In this document: positions 1 through 7,545 of the stretch, in pieces
Layout of the letters: each line of letters starts with the position of its first letter
Numbering within the stretch: the stretch's first letter is position 1
DNA from: an uncultured Comamonadaceae bacterium
GTDB lineage: Bacteria; Pseudomonadota; Gammaproteobacteria; Burkholderiales; Burkholderiaceae
Assembly (NCBI GenBank): GCA_946482115.1
Contig: CAMLQP010000022.1
Location: 1-20,282, forward strand
DNA: 20,282 nt
Reading direction: 5' to 3'
Made by a program: the position numbers and the translations under genes
Notes under the pieces: model-generated
What the model was told of the DNA's origin: nothing
Databases searched by the model: none
The model's input: only the letters and a program-made list of their open reading frames with translations

Positions 1-65
1 CAGAAGCGGGTCTGGTGGCCAAAGTGGACACCGGCTTCCAGCATTTCGCGCATGGAAATAGGCAT
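1..65 (-). CDS. rpsB: 30S ribosomal protein S2 (N-terminal fragment)
   Basis: Only the first 21 codons are in the window; the gene continues past base 1. The minus strand reads [20 protein letters not shown], the highly conserved S2 N-terminus (the [13 protein letters not shown] block is near invariant). S2 is a late-assembling small-subunit protein that binds with S1. The ATG at 63-65 is preceded by AGGAA on the minus strand about 9 nt upstream, which supports this start. It is divergent from the amidase gene. Upstream lie a TACAAT promoter and a leader of about 135 nt. Identification is by recognition of the N-terminus. Confidence 0.93.
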   Translation of the reverse strand, partial: MPISMREMLEAGVHFGHQTRF

Positions 66-93
66 GATCAGAGTTTCCTGAGGTTGGGACTTA

Positions 94-185
94 AATCCGG
101 CCCCGATCCCGACACCCCGAAGGACGGCAGGACACCCGGTTGGGCCGGTTTGCGATTGGTTTCGTCACCCCGGGTCAATCGACCC
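94..185 (-). promoter_or_regulatory. Structured rpsB 5' leader (two potential hairpins)
   Basis: Between the predicted start of transcription and the rpsB ATG, two complementary pairs are visible. CCGGCCC at 97-103 pairs with GGGCCGG at 142-148, extendable to ten positions with one mismatch. GGGTC at 172-176 pairs with GACCC at 181-185 across a 4-nt loop. In E. coli the rpsB leader is a target of S2 autoregulation; whether this leader works that way is inference. The rest of 66-276 holds no gene I can support. Confidence 0.35.
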
Positions 186-207
186 CCAAAGGCAGCAAAA
201 CCGCGAG

Positions 208-213
208 ATTGTA
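208..213 (-). promoter_or_regulatory. Predicted -10 box of the rpsB promoter
   Basis: The minus strand reads CTGCTACAATCT, with TACAAT matching five of six bases of the sigma-70 -10 consensus. No good -35 is visible 16-18 nt upstream. Transcription would start near base 201, giving a 5' leader of about 135 nt. The same 12 bases recur at the tRNA-Val promoter at the other end of the window, which supports a strong stable-RNA/ribosomal type promoter. Confidence 0.55.
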
Positions 214-276
214 GCAGACTGGCCATTGCCACCCCGCTTCACCCGAACCCCACCCAAGCTCGTCCACAATCGGCCC

Positions 277-1638
277 ATGGACATCCACGACCTCCGGCTC
301 GCCTTCGCCAGCGGGCGCAAGCGCCCCGCCGACCTCCTCGACCAGGCCCTGGCACGGGCCGAAAGCGGTGATTGCGACCATGTCTGGGTCGCACCGCCCC
401 GACGGGAGGCGGTGCACGCCCAGCTGTCGGCGCTCGAAAACCGGTTCGGCGACCGGCTCGCACAGACTCCGCTGGCCGGTCTGGCGGTGTCGGTCAAGGA
501 CCTGTTCGACGTGAGCGGCGAAACCACCACCGCCGGCTCGAAGCTGCTGGACGCCCGGCACCTGAACATCCCGCCCGCGCGCCAGGACGCCCCCGCCGTG
601 GCCCGCCTGCGGGCGGCGGGCGCGGTGCTGTTCGGGCGCACGCAGATGAGCGAGTTCGCCTTCTCGGGCGTCGGCATCAACCCGCACCACGGCACGCCGC
701 GCAACCCGCGCGACCTGGCGGTGGACCGCGTGCCAGGCGGCTCCAGCTCGGGCGGCGCGGTCAGCGTGGCCACGGGCGCGGCCTGGGCCGCCCTGGGCAG
801 CGACACCGGCGGCTCGCTGCGCATCCCGGCCGCGCTGTGTGGCATCGTGGGGTTCAAGGCCACGGTCCAACTCGTGCCCACCGGGGGCGCCTTCCCGCTC
901 TCCACCACGCTGGACACCGTGGGGGCCATGACACTGAGCGTGCGCGACGCCATCCGCCTGCACGAGGTGCTGGCCGCGCGCACGGTGGTGCGCAGCCCGG
1001 CGCCGCTGTCGGCCTGCCGGCTCGCGGTGCCACAGAACACCCTGCTCGACGGGCTGGAGCCCGCCGTCGCGCGCGCCTTCAAAGGCGCGCTGGAGTGCCT
1101 CTCGGCCGCCGGCGCGCGCATCGAAACCATCACGCTGCCCGAACTGGATGAACTGCCCGGCCTGATGGCGCGCGGCACCCTGCCCGCCGCCGAGGCCCAC
1201 GCGCTGCATCGTGACTGGCTGGCCAGCCACGCCGACCTGTACGACCCGCGCGTGCGCAGCCGCATCGAGCGCGGAGGGCAGATGCTGGCGGCCGACTACA
1301 TCGACCTGCTGCGCCACCGCCGCGACTGGATCGCGCGCGTCGAAAGCGCCATCGCGCCCTACGACGCCCTGCTCTCGCCCACCGTGCCCATCGTGGCGCC
1401 GCCGCTGGCCCAGCTGTCACCCGGCGAAGCCCGGGACGACGACTTTTTCCGCGTCAACGCGCTGCTGCTGCGCAACCCCTCGCTGGTCAATTTCCTCGAT
1501 GGCTGCGCCCTGTCACTGCCCTGCCAGGCGCGTGGGGAGTTGCCTGTGGGCCTGATGGTCTGGCACGCGGGCGGGCACGACGACGCCGTGCTGCACGTGG
1601 CGCAGCAGGCCGAGAGCGCCCTGCACAACCGACTCTGA
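277..1638 (+). CDS. Amidase (amidase-signature family)
   Basis: A 453-aa enzyme of the amidase-signature superfamily, which hydrolyses amide bonds through a Ser-cisSer-Lys triad. Visible triad: Lys74 in VSVKDLFDV, cis-Ser156 in GGSSSGG, nucleophile Ser180 in GSDTGGSLRIPA; the 24-residue spacing between the two serines is the family norm. The length is at the short end of the family. The ATG at 277 is chosen over an in-frame TTG at 226 because MDIHDLRLAF begins the helical N-terminus; no clear Shine-Dalgarno precedes either. No signal peptide, so cytoplasmic. The D-amino-acid dehydrogenase starts 19 nt downstream, so co-transcription is likely, perhaps linking release of an amino acid from an amide to its oxidation. 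Substrate unknown; GatA is unlikely, as no gatB or gatC lies nearby. Confidence 0.88.
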   Translation: MDIHDLRLAFASGRKRPADLLDQALARAESGDCDHVWVAPPRREAVHAQLSALENRFGDRLAQTPLAGLAVSVKDLFDVSGETTTAGSKLLDARHLNIPPARQDAPAVARLRAAGAVLFGRTQMSEFAFSGVGINPHHGTPRNPRDLAVDRVPGGSSSGGAVSVATGAAWAALGSDTGGSLRIPAALCGIVGFKATVQLVPTGGAFPLSTTLDTVGAMTLSVRDAIRLHEVLAARTVVRSPAPLSACRLAVPQNTLLDGLEPAVARAFKGALECLSAAGARIETITLPELDELPGLMARGTLPAAEAHALHRDWLASHADLYDPRVRSRIERGGQMLAADYIDLLRHRRDWIARVESAIAPYDALLSPTVPIVAPPLAQLSPGEARDDDFFRVNALLLRNPSLVNFLDGCALSLPCQARGELPVGLMVWHAGGHDDAVLHVAQQAESALHNRL

Positions 1639-1657
1639 ATCCGTACCGATCCCCAGA

Positions 1658-2926
1658 ATGAGAATCGCCGTCATCGGCGCCGGCATCGTCGGCGTCACCA
1701 CCGCTTACGAGCTCTGTGCCGACGGGCACGAGGTCACCGTCTTCGAGCGCCGCTCGGCCGCGGCCGAGGAAACCAGCTTCGCCAACGCCGGCATCGTCGC
1801 GCCCGGCTATGTCACGCCCTGGGCCGCGCCAGGCATGCCAGGCAAAGTGTTCCGGCAGCTGTTCCAGCGCCACGGCGCCATCAAACTGGCCTGGCCGCTG
1901 GGCCTGCACGAACTGCGCTGGATGTGGCGCTGGTGGCGCGCCTGCACGCCGGCCGCCTACATGGCGCACCGCCGCCAGCTGCAGCAGCTGGCCTTCTACA
2001 GCCGCGAGCGGCTACACCACCTGACCCGCAGCCTGCAGCTGCAATACGACCGCAGCGACGGCTTCCTGGTGCTGCTGCGCGGCGCACAGGAACACGCGCT
2101 GGTGCAGCCCGGGCTGCAGGTCCTGCGTGAGCTGGGCGTCGGTTTCCACGAGATATCGGCCCAGGCCGCGCGCGGCGTCGAACCCGCGCTCAACCCCGAG
2201 ACGCCCCTGCACGGCGCCATCCACGTACCCGGCGACGAGGTGGGCAATTGCCGCCAGTTCGCGCTGCTGCTCAAAAACGAAGCCCAGCGTCTGGGTGCGC
2301 GCTTTGAGTTTGGCACGGCCGTGAAGCAGCTGCGCGCCGCTCCCCTGGAGCTCACCGTGCAGCTTGGCAGCGAAGCCGCCCGCACCGAGCGTTTCGATGC
2401 CGTGGTGCTGTGCGCCGGCGTGGCCAGCGCCGCTCTGGCGCGCCCGCTGGGCCTGCAGATCCCGCTGGTGGCCGTGCACGGCCACTCGGTCAGCCTGTCG
2501 CTGCGCGAGGAGATGGACGCGCCGGTCTCGGGCGTGATGGACGAGCGCTACAAGGTCGCCATCTCGCGCATGGGGCAGCGCGTGCGCGTGGCCGGCGGCG
2601 CCGAGATCGGCGGCCGGCTGGCCCAGCCCGGCGAGCGCGCGCTGCACACCCTGCACCAGGTGCTGGCCGACTGGTACCCCGGCGCGGCCCGCCAGGGCCG
2701 CATGGGTGGCCAGATCCAGAGCTGGAAAGGCGCGCGCCCCATGCTGCCGGACCGCCCGCCCATGGTGGGTGCCAGCGGCGTGCCCGGCCTGTGGTTCAAC
2801 CTCGGCCACGGCTCCAGCGGCTGGGCGCTGAGCTGCGGCAGCGCCCGCGTGCTGGCCGACGCGGTGGCCGGCCGCGCGGCCGACATCGAGACCGGCGCGC
2901 TGACCGCCGTGCCCCACCCCGCCTGA
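1658..2926 (+). CDS. dadA: D-amino-acid dehydrogenase, DadA-type FAD oxidoreductase
   Basis: A 422-aa flavoprotein of the DAO superfamily. It opens with the FAD-binding GAGIVG at residues 7-12 followed by Glu30 (VTVFERR), the usual ribose-binding acid. SFANAGIVAPGYVTPWAAPGMP at about 40-61 is split here only by numbering and closely resembles the same region of E. coli DadA. The C-terminus carries NLGHGSSGW at 381-389, the second flavin contact. DadA oxidises D-alanine and other D-amino acids to keto acids at the inner membrane face, passing electrons to the respiratory chain. The ATG at 1658 lies 19 nt after the amidase stop. No alanine racemase (dadX) is adjacent, so the exact D-amino-acid substrate is open; a broad-specificity paralogue is possible. 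Confidence 0.85.
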   Translation: MRIAVIGAGIVGVTTAYELCADGHEVTVFERRSAAAEETSFANAGIVAPGYVTPWAAPGMPGKVFRQLFQRHGAIKLAWPLGLHELRWMWRWWRACTPAAYMAHRRQLQQLAFYSRERLHHLTRSLQLQYDRSDGFLVLLRGAQEHALVQPGLQVLRELGVGFHEISAQAARGVEPALNPETPLHGAIHVPGDEVGNCRQFALLLKNEAQRLGARFEFGTAVKQLRAAPLELTVQLGSEAARTERFDAVVLCAGVASAALARPLGLQIPLVAVHGHSVSLSLREEMDAPVSGVMDERYKVAISRMGQRVRVAGGAEIGGRLAQPGERALHTLHQVLADWYPGAARQGRMGGQIQSWKGARPMLPDRPPMVGASGVPGLWFNLGHGSSGWALSCGSARVLADAVAGRAADIETGALTAVPHPA

Positions 2927-2940
2927 CCCTGGAGCCCGCC

Positions 2941-4452
2941 ATGCAACGCGTCACCACCACAACCCCGCAGCCCCTGCTGGGCGTGGCCGCGACGCGCACG
3001 CTGGAGCGGCAGGCCGCGCAGGCGCTGCCGCCGCGCACCCTGATGGCGCGGGCCGGGGATGCCGTGGCCCGCTGGGCGCGGGCGCTGCAGCCCCACACCC
3101 GCAATCTCTGGATCGCCTGCGGCCCGGGCAACAACGGTGGCGACGGCCTGGTGGCCGCCGCCCAGCTGCACCCCTGGGCCCAGGCCTGCGGCATCGCCCT
3201 GAACGTGAGCTGGTGCGGCGATGACAGCCACCTGCCCGCCGACGCCGCCTGGGCGCTGACCCAGGCCCGCGCGGCAGGTGTCACATTCACCGACGGCCCG
3301 CCCGAAGGCACCGACTGCGCCATCGACGCCCTGCTGGGTCTGGGGGCCCGGCCCGTCGCCACGGACGACGGCTCGCGCCTGGGCCAGTGGCAGCGCTGGC
3401 TGCACCACACAGCGGCACCGGTGCTGTGCGTGGACCTGCCCAGCGGCCTGGACGCCGACACCGGCGCCTGGAATGGCCCGCTGCCTCCCGGCCCGCGCCA
3501 CACGCTGTCGCTGCTGACGCTCAAGCCCGGGCTGTTCACCGCGCGCGGGCGCGACGCCTGCGGCGACCTCTGGTGGGACGACCTTGGCGTCGCCCTGCAA
3601 GACCAGGCCCCCGACGCCTGGCTCAACGGCTGGCCCGCGCCCCCCGCCGCACCGGGCGCCCACGCCAGCCACAAGGGCAGCCGCGGCGACGTGGTGGTCA
3701 TCGGCGGTCAGAGCATCCAGGCCGGTGGCGCCGGCATGACCGGCGCCGCGCTGCTGGCCGGCCAGGCCGCCCTGCACGGGGGCGCGGGCCGCGTGTTCGT
3801 GGCCCTGCTGGGCCCGGGTGCCGAGGCCGTCCACTGGGACCCCGCCACCCCCGAGCTGATGCTGCGCACGACCGAACGCCTGTGGCAGGACAACACCCCG
3901 GCGCATGCCAGCGTGGTCTGCGGCTGCGGCGGCGGCGATGCGGTGCTGGACCTGCTGCCCCGCGTGCTGGAACAGGCCGCCCGGCTGGTGCTGGACGCCG
4001 ACGCCCTGAACCACGTGGCGCGTGATGCCGCCCTGCAGATGGCGCTGCGTGCCCGCGAAACCCGTGGGCAACCCAGCGTGCTCACACCCCATCCGCTGGA
4101 GGCTGCGCGGCTGCTCGGCACGTCCAGCGCCAACGTGCAGGCCCACCGCCTGCACGCCTCTCGCGAGCTGGCAGAGCGTTTCCGGTGCGTGGTGGTGCTC
4201 AAGGGGTCGGGCAGCGTGATCGCCGTGCCCGGTCAGGCCCCGGCCGTCAACCCGACCGGCAACGCCCGCCTGGCCACGGCCGGAACGGGCGATGTGCTCG
4301 CCGGGCTGATCGGTGCCCGCCTGGCCGGCGGGCTGCCGGGTTTCGAGGCGGCCGCCTGCGCCGTCCACGCCCATGGCCTGGCGGCCGACCAGTGGCCGGA
4401 GGGCCGCACGCTCACCGCCGCCGCCCTGGCGCGCCGCCTCGCGGCCGGGTGA
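2941..4452 (+). CDS. nnr: Bifunctional NAD(P)H-hydrate epimerase / ADP-dependent NAD(P)H-hydrate dehydratase
   Basis: A 503-aa two-domain repair enzyme restoring damaged NAD(P)HX to NAD(P)H. The N-terminal YjeF_N (NnrE) epimerase domain, about residues 10-220, shows GPGNNGGDG at 61-69, the acidic IDALLGLG around Asp129 and VDLPSGLDADTG at 164-175. The C-terminal ribokinase-like dehydratase (NnrD) shows HKGSRGDVVVIGG from 244, LTPHPLEAARLL from 381, VLKGSGSVIA from 419 and GTGDVLAG at 448-455 with catalytic Asp451. The ATG at 2941 is preceded by GGAG, 14 nt after the dadA stop; the open frame runs further upstream only because GC-rich DNA lacks stops. Both domains look intact. Last gene of the plus-strand run, convergent with yggT. 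Confidence 0.95.
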   Translation: MQRVTTTTPQPLLGVAATRTLERQAAQALPPRTLMARAGDAVARWARALQPHTRNLWIACGPGNNGGDGLVAAAQLHPWAQACGIALNVSWCGDDSHLPADAAWALTQARAAGVTFTDGPPEGTDCAIDALLGLGARPVATDDGSRLGQWQRWLHHTAAPVLCVDLPSGLDADTGAWNGPLPPGPRHTLSLLTLKPGLFTARGRDACGDLWWDDLGVALQDQAPDAWLNGWPAPPAAPGAHASHKGSRGDVVVIGGQSIQAGGAGMTGAALLAGQAALHGGAGRVFVALLGPGAEAVHWDPATPELMLRTTERLWQDNTPAHASVVCGCGGGDAVLDLLPRVLEQAARLVLDADALNHVARDAALQMALRARETRGQPSVLTPHPLEAARLLGTSSANVQAHRLHASRELAERFRCVVVLKGSGSVIAVPGQAPAVNPTGNARLATAGTGDVLAGLIGARLAGGLPGFEAAACAVHAHGLAADQWPEGRTLTAAALARRLAAG

Positions 4453-4494
4453 GCCGGCAGCGGTCGGCACGACCGGGCAGGCGCCCGCCGGCTC
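4451..4494. terminator. Candidate hairpin between convergent nnr and yggT
   Basis: GAGCCGGC at 4451-4458 and GCCGGCTC at 4487-4494 form a perfect 8-bp stem whose arms touch both stop codons. Inside it GGTCG (4462-4466) and CGACC (4470-4474) form a second small hairpin. There is no T-tract on either strand, so a strong intrinsic terminator is not proven; it may simply separate the two convergent transcripts. Confidence 0.35.
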
Positions 4495-5029
4495 AGCCCA
4501 CCAGCATGAGCCCGATCTGGGCCAGGATGATCAACGCCAGCACCGACAGGTCCACGCCGCCGATGACGGGCACGATGCGGCGCAGCGGCCGCACCAGCGG
4601 CTCCACGATGTGGGCCAGCACGTACATGACCGGCGAGCGCGGCTGCACCCACGACAGGATGGCGTAGGCAAAGGCCAGCAGCATGACCAGCTGCAGCGCG
4701 CTGCGCACGAGCACGCGCAGCCCCATGGACAGCACCGTGGGCAGGGCCAGCACGGCGTCGCCGCCGGCCCAGATCAGCCACATCACCACGCCATACGCCA
4801 CCGACAGCAGCAAAGCCGCCAGCAGGCTGCCGCCGTCCAGGTTGCTCTGTGCCACCGCGCGCGGCAGCACCCGGCGCAGGGGCGCCACCAGCCAGTCGGT
4901 CAGGGCCATCACGAACGGGCCGGGCTGCTGCGCCATGCGGATGCGCTGCGCGTTCATCCAGGCCCGCAGCAGGCAGGCCGCGATCAGGAAGAAGAACAGC
5001 GTGTCGATCAGGAACTGGAGAACTTGCAT
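4493..5029 (-). CDS. yggT: YggT family integral membrane protein
   Basis: A 178-aa membrane protein with the two YGGT repeats of the family. Helix 1 is about residues 3-21 (FLIDTLFFFLIAACLL), followed by RAWMNAQRIRMAQQPGPF and WLVAPLRRVLP. The second half repeats the pattern: hydrophobic AILSWVQPRSPVMYVL, then IVEPLVRPLRRIVPVIGGVDLSVL and a final helix to the C-terminus. YggT proteins are poorly characterised inner-membrane proteins linked to osmotic stress and cell-envelope or division functions. The start at 5029 (ATG) is 18 nt after the rnr stop on the same strand, so it is probably co-transcribed with rnr. The Shine-Dalgarno sequence is weak. Confidence 0.9.
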   Translation of the reverse strand: MQVLQFLIDTLFFFLIAACLLRAWMNAQRIRMAQQPGPFVMALTDWLVAPLRRVLPRAVAQSNLDGGSLLAALLLSVAYGVVMWLIWAGGDAVLALPTVLSMGLRVLVRSALQLVMLLAFAYAILSWVQPRSPVMYVLAHIVEPLVRPLRRIVPVIGGVDLSVLALIILAQIGLMLVG

Positions 5030-5047
5030 GGGCGCATGATACGAGGC

Positions 5048-7309
5048 TCAGCGTCCACGCTTGCGGGCCTTGGCGTCGGGCTGCCGGCCGGTGGCCCGGC
5101 CACCCTTCTTGCCGGAGACCTTGGCGCCGCCCCGCCCGGCCGGTGCCTCCTTGCGCGCCGTGGCATGGGCTGTCTTGCGCGCCTTGCCGCCGCGCCGGCC
5201 ACCATCGGCCGACCCGTCGCCGTCCATGCCTGCCTTGTCGCGCAGGGCGCGCGCCAGCAGTTCGTCGGCCGCGTTGACCAGCCGGAAGTCGATGCGCCGG
5301 CCGTCCAGGTCGACCCGGCTCACCTGCACCTGCACGCGCGAGCCCAGGTGGTAGCGGATGCCGGTTCGCTCGCCGCGCAGCTCCTGGCGCGCCTCGTCGA
5401 AGCGGAAGTACTCGCCGCCGAGCTCGGTGATGTGGACCAGGCCTTCGACGTACATGGCGTCCAGCGTGACGAACAGGCCGAAGCCGGTGACGGCGCTGAC
5501 CACGCCGCTGAACTCCTCGCCCAGGTGCTCGCGCATGTACTTGCACTTGAGCCAGGCTTCGACATCGCGGCTGGCCTCGTCGGCGCGTCGTTCGTTGGCA
5601 CTGCAGTGCAGGCCGGCAGCCTGCCACGCCAGGATGTCGGCACTGGGTTTCTTCTGCGGCTTGAGCGTGGGCGGCGCCGCACGCGAAGCCAGCCGTTTGC
5701 TGAGCTTGGCGTGGGCTTCGCCGGGCGTGGGCAGCGCGGGCAGCTGGTAGCGCTTGCCGGTGAGGATGGCCTTGATCACCCGGTGCACCAGCAGGTCGGG
5801 ATAGCGTCGGATCGGGCTGGTGAAGTGGGTGTAGGCCCCGAATGCCAGGCCGAAGTGCCCGTTGTTGACGGGCGTGTAGATGGCCTGCTGCATGGAGCGC
5901 AGCAGCATGGTGTGGATCTGCTGGGCCTCGGGCCGCTCCTGCGTGGCCTTGGCCACCTGCTGGAATTCGGACGGATGGGGGTGGTCGCTGATGGATTGCG
6001 TCACCCCCATGGCCTTGAGGTAGTTGCGCAGCGTCTCGAGCTTCTCGGGCGTGGGGCCTTCGTGCACGCGGAACAGCCCCGGCTGCTTGCTCTGCTCGAT
6101 GAACTCGGCGCTGCAGACGTTGGCGGCCAGCATGGCCTCCTCGATCAGCTTGTGGGCGTCGTTGCGGGTGCGCGGCACGATGCGCTCGATGCGGCCGGAT
6201 TCGTCGCAGACGATCTGGGTTTCCGTGGTCTCGAAATCAACCGCGCCCCGTGCGTTGCGCGCCGCCAGCAGCGCGCGGTAGACGTCGTGCAGGTTCAGCA
6301 GGTACGGCACCAGCGGCTTGCGCTGCTGCGCCTCGGGGCCGCGCGTGTTCTGCAGGATGGCGGCCACCTCGGTGTAGGTGAAGCGCGCGTGACTGTGCAT
6401 CACCGCCGGGTAGAACTGGTAGGCGTGGATCTCGCCCTTGGGCGTGATCAGCATGTCGCAGACCATGCAGAGCCGGTCCACGTCGGGGTTGAGCGAGCAC
6501 AGGCCGTTGGACAGCTTCTCGGGCAGCATGGGGATCACGCGACGCGGGAAGTAGACAGAGGTGGCGCGGTCGTAGGCGTCCACGTCGATGGCCGAGCCGG
6601 TCTCCACGTAGTGGCTCACGTCGGCGATGGCGACCAGCAGCCGCCAGCCCTTGGTGCGCCCCACCTTGGCGGGCTCGCAGTAGACCGCGTCGTCAAAGTC
6701 GCGCGCGTCCTCGCCGTCTATGGTGACCAGCGGCACGTCGCGCAGGTCGATGCGGTGCTTGCGGTCGGCGGCGCGCACCTTGTCGGGCAACGCGCGCGCC
6801 TGGGCCATGGCGGCGTCGGAGAACTGGTGCGGCACGCCGTACTTGCGCACCGCGATCTCGATCTCCATGCCGGGGTCGTCGATCTCGCCCAGCACCTCCT
6901 TCACGCGGCCCACGGGCTGGCCGTAGAGCGCGGGCGGCTCGGTCAGCTCGACCACCACCACCTGGCCCGGCTTGGCCGATCCGGTGGCGCCCTTGGGTAT
7001 CAGCACGTCCTGGCCGTAGCGCTTGTCTTCTGGCGCGACCAGCCAGACGCTGTTCTCCTGCAGCAGCCGGCCGATCAGCGGCGAGGCCGAGCGCTCCACG
7101 ATCTCGGTGACACGGCCTTCCGGGCGGCCCTTGCGGTCATAGCGCACCACGCGCACCTTGACGCGGTCCTTGTGCAGCACCGCGCGCATTTCATTGGAGG
7201 GGAGGTAGATGTCGGCCTGGCCGTCATCGCGGACCACGAAGCCATGGCCATCTCGGTGGCCGGAGACGGTGCCTTCGATTTCGGCGAGCAGGTTGTTTTT
7301 TTCGTTCAC
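5048..7309 (-). CDS. rnr: Ribonuclease R (3'-5' exoribonuclease, RNB family)
   Basis: A 753-aa processive exoribonuclease that degrades structured RNA. Domains in order: cold-shock domains from residue about 11 (IEGTVSGHRDGHGFV) to about 150; RNB catalytic domain with IDGEDARDFDDAV at 197-209, holding metal-binding Asp198, Asp204, Asp206 and Asp207 (Asp206 aligns with E. coli Asp280); HFTSPIRRYPDLLVHR late in RNB; S1 domain with GVVSAVTGFGLFVTLD; and a Lys/Arg-rich tail of about 60 residues. The N-terminal winged-helix region of E. coli RNase R (813 aa) is absent: an in-frame TAA lies two codons upstream of the GTG start at 7307-7309, so the short form is real as read. Ribosome-binding site weak. 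Divergent from tRNA-Leu. Confidence 0.95.
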   Translation of the reverse strand: MNEKNNLLAEIEGTVSGHRDGHGFVVRDDGQADIYLPSNEMRAVLHKDRVKVRVVRYDRKGRPEGRVTEIVERSASPLIGRLLQENSVWLVAPEDKRYGQDVLIPKGATGSAKPGQVVVVELTEPPALYGQPVGRVKEVLGEIDDPGMEIEIAVRKYGVPHQFSDAAMAQARALPDKVRAADRKHRIDLRDVPLVTIDGEDARDFDDAVYCEPAKVGRTKGWRLLVAIADVSHYVETGSAIDVDAYDRATSVYFPRRVIPMLPEKLSNGLCSLNPDVDRLCMVCDMLITPKGEIHAYQFYPAVMHSHARFTYTEVAAILQNTRGPEAQQRKPLVPYLLNLHDVYRALLAARNARGAVDFETTETQIVCDESGRIERIVPRTRNDAHKLIEEAMLAANVCSAEFIEQSKQPGLFRVHEGPTPEKLETLRNYLKAMGVTQSISDHPHPSEFQQVAKATQERPEAQQIHTMLLRSMQQAIYTPVNNGHFGLAFGAYTHFTSPIRRYPDLLVHRVIKAILTGKRYQLPALPTPGEAHAKLSKRLASRAAPPTLKPQKKPSADILAWQAAGLHCSANERRADEASRDVEAWLKCKYMREHLGEEFSGVVSAVTGFGLFVTLDAMYVEGLVHITELGGEYFRFDEARQELRGERTGIRYHLGSRVQVQVSRVDLDGRRIDFRLVNAADELLARALRDKAGMDGDGSADGGRRGGKARKTAHATARKEAPAGRGGAKVSGKKGGRATGRQPDAKARKRGR

Positions 7310-7311
7310 TG

Positions 7312-7333
7312 TTTACAGACTCGATTTTTTGCT

Positions 7334-7341
<8 letters not shown>
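7312..7341 (+). promoter_or_regulatory. Predicted tRNA-Leu promoter
   Basis: TTTACA at 7312-7317 (five of six to -35), an 18-nt spacer and TATACT at 7336-7341 (five of six to -10). The start of transcription would fall near 7348, about 10 nt before the mature tRNA 5' end. There is no GC-rich discriminator of the strict stringent type: the bases after the -10 are TGCGGTTTC. Confidence 0.6.
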
Positions 7342-7442
<101 letters not shown>

Positions 7443-7457
7443 TCATAAAGAGCAATC

Positions 7458-7490
7458 AAGGCTTGTCCGTGCAAACGACAAGCCTTTTTT
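7458..7490 (+). terminator. Rho-independent terminator of tRNA-Leu
   Basis: Stem AAGGCTTGTC (7458-7467) pairs perfectly with GACAAGCCTT (7477-7486) across a 9-nt loop, with a run of six T at 7485-7490. It sits 16 nt after the CCA end. Confidence 0.9.
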
Positions 7491-7516
7491 GTTGCCCGCG
7501 CTTTCGCACGGGCAAC
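7491..7516. terminator. Hairpin downstream of rimO
   Basis: GTTGCCCG (7491-7498) pairs with CGGGCAAC (7509-7516) over 8 bp with a 10-nt loop. It abuts the tRNA-Leu terminator and lies 30 nt past the rimO stop on the minus strand. In the rimO direction it is followed by six A, not T, so it is at best a weak or Rho-assisted stop, or a 3'-end stabiliser. The two adjacent hairpins insulate convergent transcription. Confidence 0.4.
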
Positions 7517-7545
7517 ACACGGCGGGCTGCCGGTGCCGCGCCCGC

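Noticed and set aside
226..276. TTG start adding 17 residues to the amidase
   Set aside because: The added residues are Pro/Arg-rich with no family resemblance, and a plain ATG follows.
2548..4470. 640-codon open frame on the minus strand opposite dadA and nnr
   Set aside because: Antisense shadow of two clear enzymes; composition shows no domain.
7458..7516. CRISPR-like or tandem repeat unit (two adjacent hairpins)
   Set aside because: The two hairpins have unrelated sequences; they are ordinary transcript ends.
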